From Protonemura montana (lineage: Eukaryota; Arthropoda; Insecta; Plecoptera; Nemouridae): a stretch of 64,000 bases of DNA. Position numbers and translations under genes: made by a program. The notes beneath the pieces were generated by a model that was given only the letters and a program-made list of their open reading frames with translations, did not search any database and had not been told where the DNA came from. Below are positions 57,612 to 64,000 of this stretch, one piece after another. The stretch lies in contig OX387607.1 of assembly GCA_947568835.1 (NCBI GenBank), positions 1,798,001 to 1,862,000 of the forward strand, read 5' to 3'. Position 1 is the first letter of the stretch; each line of letters begins with the position of its first letter.

Positions 57612-59598
57612 AATTTGCATAGCACTGTTCAAAATAGCCATACCAAAAATCAAGCAATCAATATTTGCACACCCTTGTCTCACCGGCGCAGCGTAGTCTT
57701 GAATCTTGAATGAAGTGGCTCGGGCGCCGCCTCCTTGTTTGTTCAGCCACGAAGATGCCCGCGGTCATCTTCGCCGTCATGAGCCCATGCATTATCGGGC
57801 TCCGGTACGCGATATAGGTGTATTCACGTGGTCACATCTATAGCGTCATGTGTGCAGGCTCGGGCACGATCGAGAGATCCTGTCTCGTCGAAACTAGTGC
57901 TCGAAGCCAGACTGCTTATTACCTGGGTATACTCCTGATGAACGTGGTCTGCTTGCGTTCAACCTGCGATCCTGGCGCCAGACGACTAATCAGGATGTTC
58001 TATGCTTGCAGTGTTGTTAACTTGTGGGTTTTACAGGTTTAATGGCCGTGGTTTTGGTTTGATTTTGTTGGTTAAGATTTGAATGGTACTCATGTGTTTT
58101 ATTCTTGGCAGTAAGTGATGTTTAATTATGCTGTTTGGAAAAATTGAATAAAATGCGTTTCTTGCTTTTATTTTTTGGGCACGACTCGATGATGGCGAGC
58201 AATGAAGTCACTTTAGAACATTTAGGGTAAATCTATGACGAATATTTTGCTTTAAAATTCAAACGCGTCACTTATGGGAAAGGTTTGCTTACGAATAAAT
58301 AATGTGCAGGTAATAAATTTAAAATAATTATTCTATCGAATGCAGACTTGAAAATAATTTTGTACACTTGAGTGTTTAAATTCCTAGATGTTGAATTCCA
58401 AAAGTTAAAACTTACCCCGTCTTGAAATTGGATCGACGCCGGACAGACAAGATTCATTCCGGAAATACTCGGTTTTCCGGGCTTAAACTTTTCAAGAGAA
58501 ATGCATCGTTGTGAAGGCACAAATCTTGAACAGCTCAACTCGGTTTGATTGGGCGATTAAAACCACACAAAACTGCGATGAAACAGCTTTAGCACAACGA
58601 GGAAAATATCGACTTCAGAGTCAATCTGGGCCACTTCAAGTTGCTAGAACAAGGAGTCATCCCGTTGGGAAAATACTGAGATGGGAACTTTAAATCATCT
58701 CCCAACTGAACGTCATTAAAACAAAAAACTTCATCGTAAATCGGCAACATGTTCAAAAATTTGTTTCTACTTTTTTCAAACACCGAAACTGTATTCAAGA
58801 AATTAATGAGGTCTGATTTTTGCCAGTGACGCAGTTTTGTAAAGATTTTAAGTTTTTAATGGACGTTCTGTTAACTAAAAGTTCGTTAACTAAACGTTCG
58901 TTAACTAGGGGATAGTTTTACAACTTCCAGTTAAAAAAGATAACTGGAGAATGAGAAGCAAGAGATGCAAATGGAAGTATTTAACTGGCTGTTACCATGG
59001 AGACGAGTCTTTAACCTGCTGTTATCTTTTTAATTAGACTTTGTTAAGCTGTCCCTAGCTAGTTCAAAAATTGCAAAGAACGCGAAGTTACCTTTCCAGC
59101 AAAAATAAAAGGACAAAACTGCATACATTGACGATACCAACTTGCTTAGTCAAGCAACGACTTCACTTTACTCTTACCTGCAAAAGGTAAGAAGTAATAG
59201 ATTTTTATTAAACACTTAGCCCGGATAATTAATGGGAAATAATTTGTTCAATCAATTAAGTCTGGCACACAACCAACGCAAAAGTACTAAATTGTGGATT
59301 TCGTTTTCAAATCTGGTAACTAACAGCCCGAGTGCAGAGCCATGGTGCAGTTTTATCATGAATGCACCAGTACACCGTCACTTTTAAATACCATCAAAAC
59401 CAATTTGCAACCTTCTCTTAAAATTCCACCTTAAAAAAAAAATCCCAACCACACCGATACCCAGAGGTACCAACCGATACCCACGTAGGAGGTGCACATC
59501 TGTCATCTTCCAACAGGCTAACGAGTGCCAAGGTTTAGCTCACGGGCACACAGACAGCACACGATCTTATATAATGAACCCATGAAAAACCAACAAAC
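57612..59598. other. No gene recognised
   Basis: A GC-richer patch at about 57690-57830 is open on both strands for short distances but resembles nothing known. Small direct repeats GTTCGTTAACTA occur near 58880-58910. The remainder is AT-rich. Confidence 0.45.
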
Positions 59599-59761
59599 CT
59601 GATAATGGAGGCGTCAAATCTCTGGCCCCGGTCGACCAGTTCACAAATCATCAGGATGGCGATAGTTTGCTCGCCCCGAGAGCATGGGGGCAGGGACAGG
59701 TCGTGGTCGCAGCCCGGTGCGGAGTGTGATGATGGTGTAGAGGAATTGGGCCCCCCATAAA
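59599..59761 (-). CDS. Candidate internal exon of an unidentified gene
   Basis: On the minus strand an acceptor (ATATCAG) at 59762 and a donor (AG before GTTTGT) at 59599 bound a 163-base frame open from its second codon: a serine/proline-rich start (GGPNSSTPSSHSAPG), then SLPPCSRGEQTIAILMICEL and VDRGQRFDASIIR. The base composition and protein-like second half differ from the AT-rich flanks. I do not recognise the family. Partner exons are not identified, apart from possibly 63363-63459. Confidence 0.45.
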
Positions 59762-62700
59762 CTGATATTTTACCAGGTCTCGATGGCTCACGGGCAATTG
59801 ACGGTCGGTAATCATGGGCTGGGTACTGGTGTGGTCATAATAAATGCAGCGGACGTTTCGTTTTGAAAATCTTTGAAATGTTGTATTATTTTATTGTTAA
59901 TCTTGGGGTTATCTGCGATAATGAGTCTTGGATTTATGTTAAATTGATTGAACTCGGTTATTACGATTGGGGGATTGAAACACAGTTCATCTCGTTATTT
60001 TACATCAAATGTATTGTTTCCATGTCGATTTTACAATGGTTAATTAACGCATAATCAGTTCGTTAGTAAACAATGCATTTAATAGTCAATAGATGAGACA
60101 ATTTAACGAACTGACCTGCGTTATCGAAACAAGCACAAACTATTTTCTTGTAATCAAACACTTTTGTAGCCGTTTTACTTTTTAATCACTCAAGAAAGGT
60201 CCAAAAAGCAACGTTACTATTTTATTTAGAAAGACAATTGTCATATCTAGTTCCACGGAAAGAGGTATGAAAATAATTGTGAACGTATTTTGTACGTTCT
60301 GTACGCGAAACAAGAATAATTCCACAAAGCGCTATATTTTCAAGTCATGTCTCTCATCTCCCTCCATGAACATTATTATAGCTAAAATATGCAGATTCAA
60401 TCGAGAGATCAGGAGACGCAGAGTGCATGCAAAATATCGATTGCTTTTCCAAATCACGCCTGCCTCTTACTTTGCTCGCTAAACGCCCACCCCTGTAGCA
60501 AGCAATTTCTCTCCTGCACCGACGTCTTCATAACCAACAGCTTTGCTGCGTAAATCGGCAAAGTCCACCTGACAGGTTTTCAACGTTGTTGCCACCCAAA
60601 ACCGAAAAAGGTGTTTCATATTTTTTTCCTGCTCTTGTCTGTACCTAGTTATCTTCAGGCTTGCTCCATACGTATTATACTTTTCTTTTTTCCGATTTTA
60701 CACCTGTCAGAATGGGCATCGAAATTCTGTGTGGTCTTCATTTTATGGTAGCCCCAGCCGTATACGTATTCCCACCTAGTAATAATACCAAAAAATTGTT
60801 TTGGGAGTCGCTTTTTTTTTGTATTATTGTTCTTTCCAAGTGGTTGTATATTACCTAGTTGAATCGTGTCAACTTGTAATGATCATGATTGCCGGAGGGC
60901 GTTACCGAAAACATACAAGTGAATAGCTCTTCGTGATAATCCCTAGCCAATCAAGTGATTCTAGTTTCCAATCTCAACCAGATTTGACCGTTTTTTTATA
61001 TATATTTTTTTATAGATTTAAACGAGATCATCTTTGATTTGACACAGTTTTCTGATTTGTTAATGACTATATCGTGGCTAATTTCGTTGGAATATTTCTG
61101 GCAATCTGTGTCCGTGGCTCCGTGTCGTTTAGGTTTGTCCTCCAGCACGCAGGTTTAGTCAGGTGATCTGATGCACTAGAATTAATTCGAGTTTGCCACT
61201 TTCTGGGCTTCTCATACAAAACTAGAAAATTTGATGTCCGATTTAAAAGTAGCAACAAAATGATTTTTCTTTGGTTAAAACATTTAATAATGTCAGTAAA
61301 AATAACTATTGAACGAAAAACAATACATATTAATCAACCAAAGTTCAAATGAATATATTTTGGGTTACTTTTAACTTTTATCAGGTTTTGGCATGCACCC
61401 AAGCTTGCAAACCGCTATTTGGCAGCCATTGCTAGAATCCGCTAGTGTACGGTAGGTATTTAGCAGAAGTCGTTAGGACTTTTAGTTTTGTATTTAGGTT
61501 CTTATTTTTCTATAGATTTAGTTTCACCTTAATAAACTGATCAATTCACAAAGAAATAAATGCGAGATGTTCCTTCATAATTTTCTGGTTAATTTTCAAA
61601 CTCCCCGGTGAAGACAAGCTTTATTTAGCATTCTAAAGTTAGCAATATGTAATCAGTGAAGTCAGAGTGCACCAGGCTGTGGTAAGGTTACAAGGCTACC
61701 CAGGCAGGTACGATAGTAGCATCGAAACCGCAAGGGGATTTCCTGTAAGACGCCGACCCGCCAGGCAACTGTCATCCAGTGCGACTCTGTCTTGGACTGA
61801 ACAATGTAATAACACATCACAGCTAAGACAATGTGTTTCCCTAGTGACAGCTGAGCATTTCAGACTCTCAAAATTAGGCGATGATTTGCCAGGAAACTGG
61901 AAAACAGAGGTCAGGAAAAAAAGTAATTTCAGGCCAGAGTTTTTATGACTTGTGTTTTCAGAAGCCGAAAATGCCTAAATTATGTTCAACTATGGCTATT
62001 TAGGATTTTTTTCTACTTTATTGAATCATTTTTGGTAAAATAGGATTGCTTTACAATGTCATTGACGCCTTTCTTGTGTCTGGAGCACTTTTTAAAGTCA
62101 TTTAGCGATCTGTAGTTGATCTACGTAATGTCCAATATTTATTATAAGCTATCCCCATTTTGTAATACTTTTACAATCACCCATTATACTTTGTAACAAC
62201 GTTTAATCACAGGTTTACCGTGTATACGTGTATTTATGAGGTATAGCTAAACCGCAACCAATTCTACAAATAATATCGTAACAGTAAATAACAGTAAAAG
62301 TATATTCTAATTACTTTCACGTGAAATACTTGAAATATGGAAATATCTCAATTTCTCCAAGAGCATACCACACACGAGCATCTGCTGCAAATGATTGACA
62401 CGCCTGACGGTTTGGTCCAATTTAAATTCTAAACCTGCCGATCAGGATACGGCTGATTTTTTTCCCTCGTATACTTTTATAATCCCAATAAAAATTCACT
62501 ACCGATCTTACGTGGATGTGAGCATGCTCTAGCGGGACACGCGCCCAATTTTAATGAGCCCACCCCAAAAATTGAACCCCACGGCTAAACAGACGGGAAT
62601 TTTTCAAAAAATTATTTACCGAATTTACATAAATTATCGTTTCAATCGGTTGATTTTTAATTTGATGGCAATTAAATGATAATTGGTTAAATTGAGCAGA

Positions 62701-63362
62701 GTAATGATAACCAAGAACGCTTTCACACGAAACAAAGTCACTATGTGACATTTGTATGAATTTTACAAACTCTTCACCCATTGGTGCACCTAGATTTCAG
62801 TAAGTAGTACCGTTTGGAGATTTTGAAATCGGCGTTTTCTCCCATCCTTATCGCTGGTAAATTACTAGTTTAATAATCGTGCATGAAATTGCTAACTCTG
62901 CAATGACAATAAAGTACTTAGCCAAAACAAACACCGGTTAAATTGCATGCAATTCGGGGGATTGGCGTCTTTTTGGCAAATCATTATACAGGTCCATGCA
63001 CTTCTTTAATTATCTTCAACATCTGTACGTGCAGTACATGTACGATACCCATTACCAGAACATTCACGGGGGACAATTTTCTAAATTATGCACTTTGCAT
63101 TGTTCATACCAAAACATAACTATAATGACAGGACCTGCAATTATAATGAGAAGAACAATTCAAAACGCATGTCTCCAGAAAGAAAATGCATTTTTTTTCT
63201 GTTTTTATTTGCCATTTTACGAACATGCATGGCAAATTGCATTTGATACAGTAATCATACTGGTAATCTAATAAAATTCTTAATGAAAAATAATTCAGCA
63301 AAATGTCCAATCTAGCTCATTTAGTAAAGTCGTGCACTGGCGGTGATTGGGGCAAGACCTAC
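59762..63362. other. No gene recognised
   Basis: AT-rich. A possible minus-strand frame near 61690-61800, preceded by a TTGTTCAG acceptor, is open in two frames and is not convincing. Nothing else supports a feature. Confidence 0.45.
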
Positions 63363-63459
63363 CACGATGCGTTCTGGTGACGTCGCATTCTGACTTCGGA
63401 GATCATCGAGTGACGTGTCCGACTGTCGGCGGGGCAGCCCCCGTTCTAGACTCATTAAC
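63363..63459 (-). CDS. Candidate internal exon of an unidentified gene
   Basis: On the minus strand, 97 bases between an acceptor-like ATATTGAG and a donor (ATCGTG before GTAGGT) encode 32 codons after one leading base: LMSLERGLPRRQSDTSLDDL then RSQNATSPERIV. The composition suits a serine/arginine-rich regulatory linker (RRQSDTS looks like a basophilic kinase site). The pyrimidine tract is weak and no family is recognised. It may belong with the candidate exon at 59599. Confidence 0.35.
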
Positions 63460-64000
63460 CTCAATATGAATAATCACTCACAGTCTATTTCAAGTTTAAT
63501 CACTCATATATGCGCTTATAAATGCTAGTTTATTCAATTAAGCTTGTGGGAAGTTGCGTCTGGGCGGGATATTATGGAAAATTATGATGATTAAGTGCAA
63601 TTTGTGACTTGCATTTATAGATTTTTTGTTTTGAGGAGTTTTTTTTTCGAATTTCTTTTAACTTTAAATGCATCAATGATTTTTTTTTTTGAAAATTTTG
63701 TGTAGATTTTTTAGTTTTCTGCTTGTAATATCTTTTTAAGATCTGTAAAATAGCTTAAAAGAATATCCGAATCAAGGAACATCATCAGCAACGAATAATT
63801 TAAGGAATTTACCTAACCATAGAAGTAGAGACATAATTGTGAATATCAAAATGGAAATATAGCCTGCAAGAAACCTGCCAACAGAACAGAAAAAACAATA
63901 TGCTAATGAATATCTACAAAAATATGTTTGGCAAAAGTCTATTAAACTGTTTATCAGCTTTCTCTAGCGATAACGAAAACACTGAAAAAAGATATCAGCT
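63460..64000. other. No gene recognised
   Basis: AT-rich sequence with poly-T tracts; nothing supports a feature. Confidence 0.5.

Noticed and set aside
57690-57840. Possible exon in a GC-rich patch
   Set aside because: Frames are open only briefly on either strand, no good acceptor and donor pair bounds them, and the peptides match nothing I know.

Overview
The window looks like arthropod nuclear DNA. It has intron-rich genes with GT-AG introns, an interstitial block of the arthropod telomere repeat TTAGG, and proteins closest in architecture to animal LIM kinase and gephyrin/cinnamon. More than half of the sequence is dispersed or tandem repeat. No bacterial gene organisation, CRISPR array or rRNA operon is present. 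I could not name the species.

Layout. (1) 769-6158, plus strand: seven exons of the gephyrin/MoeA-like molybdopterin molybdenumtransferase half of a gephyrin (cinnamon) gene. The MogA half must lie upstream of the window. (2) 7725-9689, minus strand, convergent with gephyrin: a complete five-exon Myb/SANT-like DNA-binding protein gene (292 aa) ending in a strict heptad coiled coil. (3) About 9.8-20.6 kb: repeat territory, with a G25 run inside a small inverted-repeat element, a cluster of degenerate tRNA-like sequences, and a 7.0 kb array of about 999-bp units. Each unit is itself a palindrome holding two opposed tRNA-like sequences, and variants alternate as a 1,998-bp dimer. (4) 23847-35602, minus strand: a complete twelve-coding-exon LIM-domain kinase (LIMK1) gene of 693 aa, whose frames join without error. 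Its introns hold a 1.7 kb 29-bp minisatellite, a 5S-rRNA-derived sequence beside a splice donor, and several miniature elements. (5) 35.6-47.1 kb: no recognised gene; tandem repeats, a 1.66 kb inverted-repeat element, GC-rich islands and the TTAGG block. (6) 47130-52703, plus strand: a single-exon gene of 1857 aa with an N-terminal PD-(D/E)XK nuclease-like domain, a central NACHT/STAND ATPase and about 19 ankyrin repeats. This is an NLR-like architecture and the most interesting item here. (7) 52.8-64.0 kb: repeats plus two candidate minus-strand exons of an unidentified gene.

The genes do not form a pathway together. Gephyrin makes molybdenum cofactor, LIM kinase phosphorylates cofilin, the Myb/SANT protein is probably nuclear, and the NACHT-ankyrin protein is probably an innate-immune or self/non-self sensor. 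A recurring theme is repeats built from RNA polymerase III genes: tRNA-like and 5S-like sequences occur in dispersed, hairpin and tandem-satellite forms. One dispersed family of small elements, with at least eight copies here, carries 9-bp target duplications in its two palindromic copies, as Mutator-like elements do.
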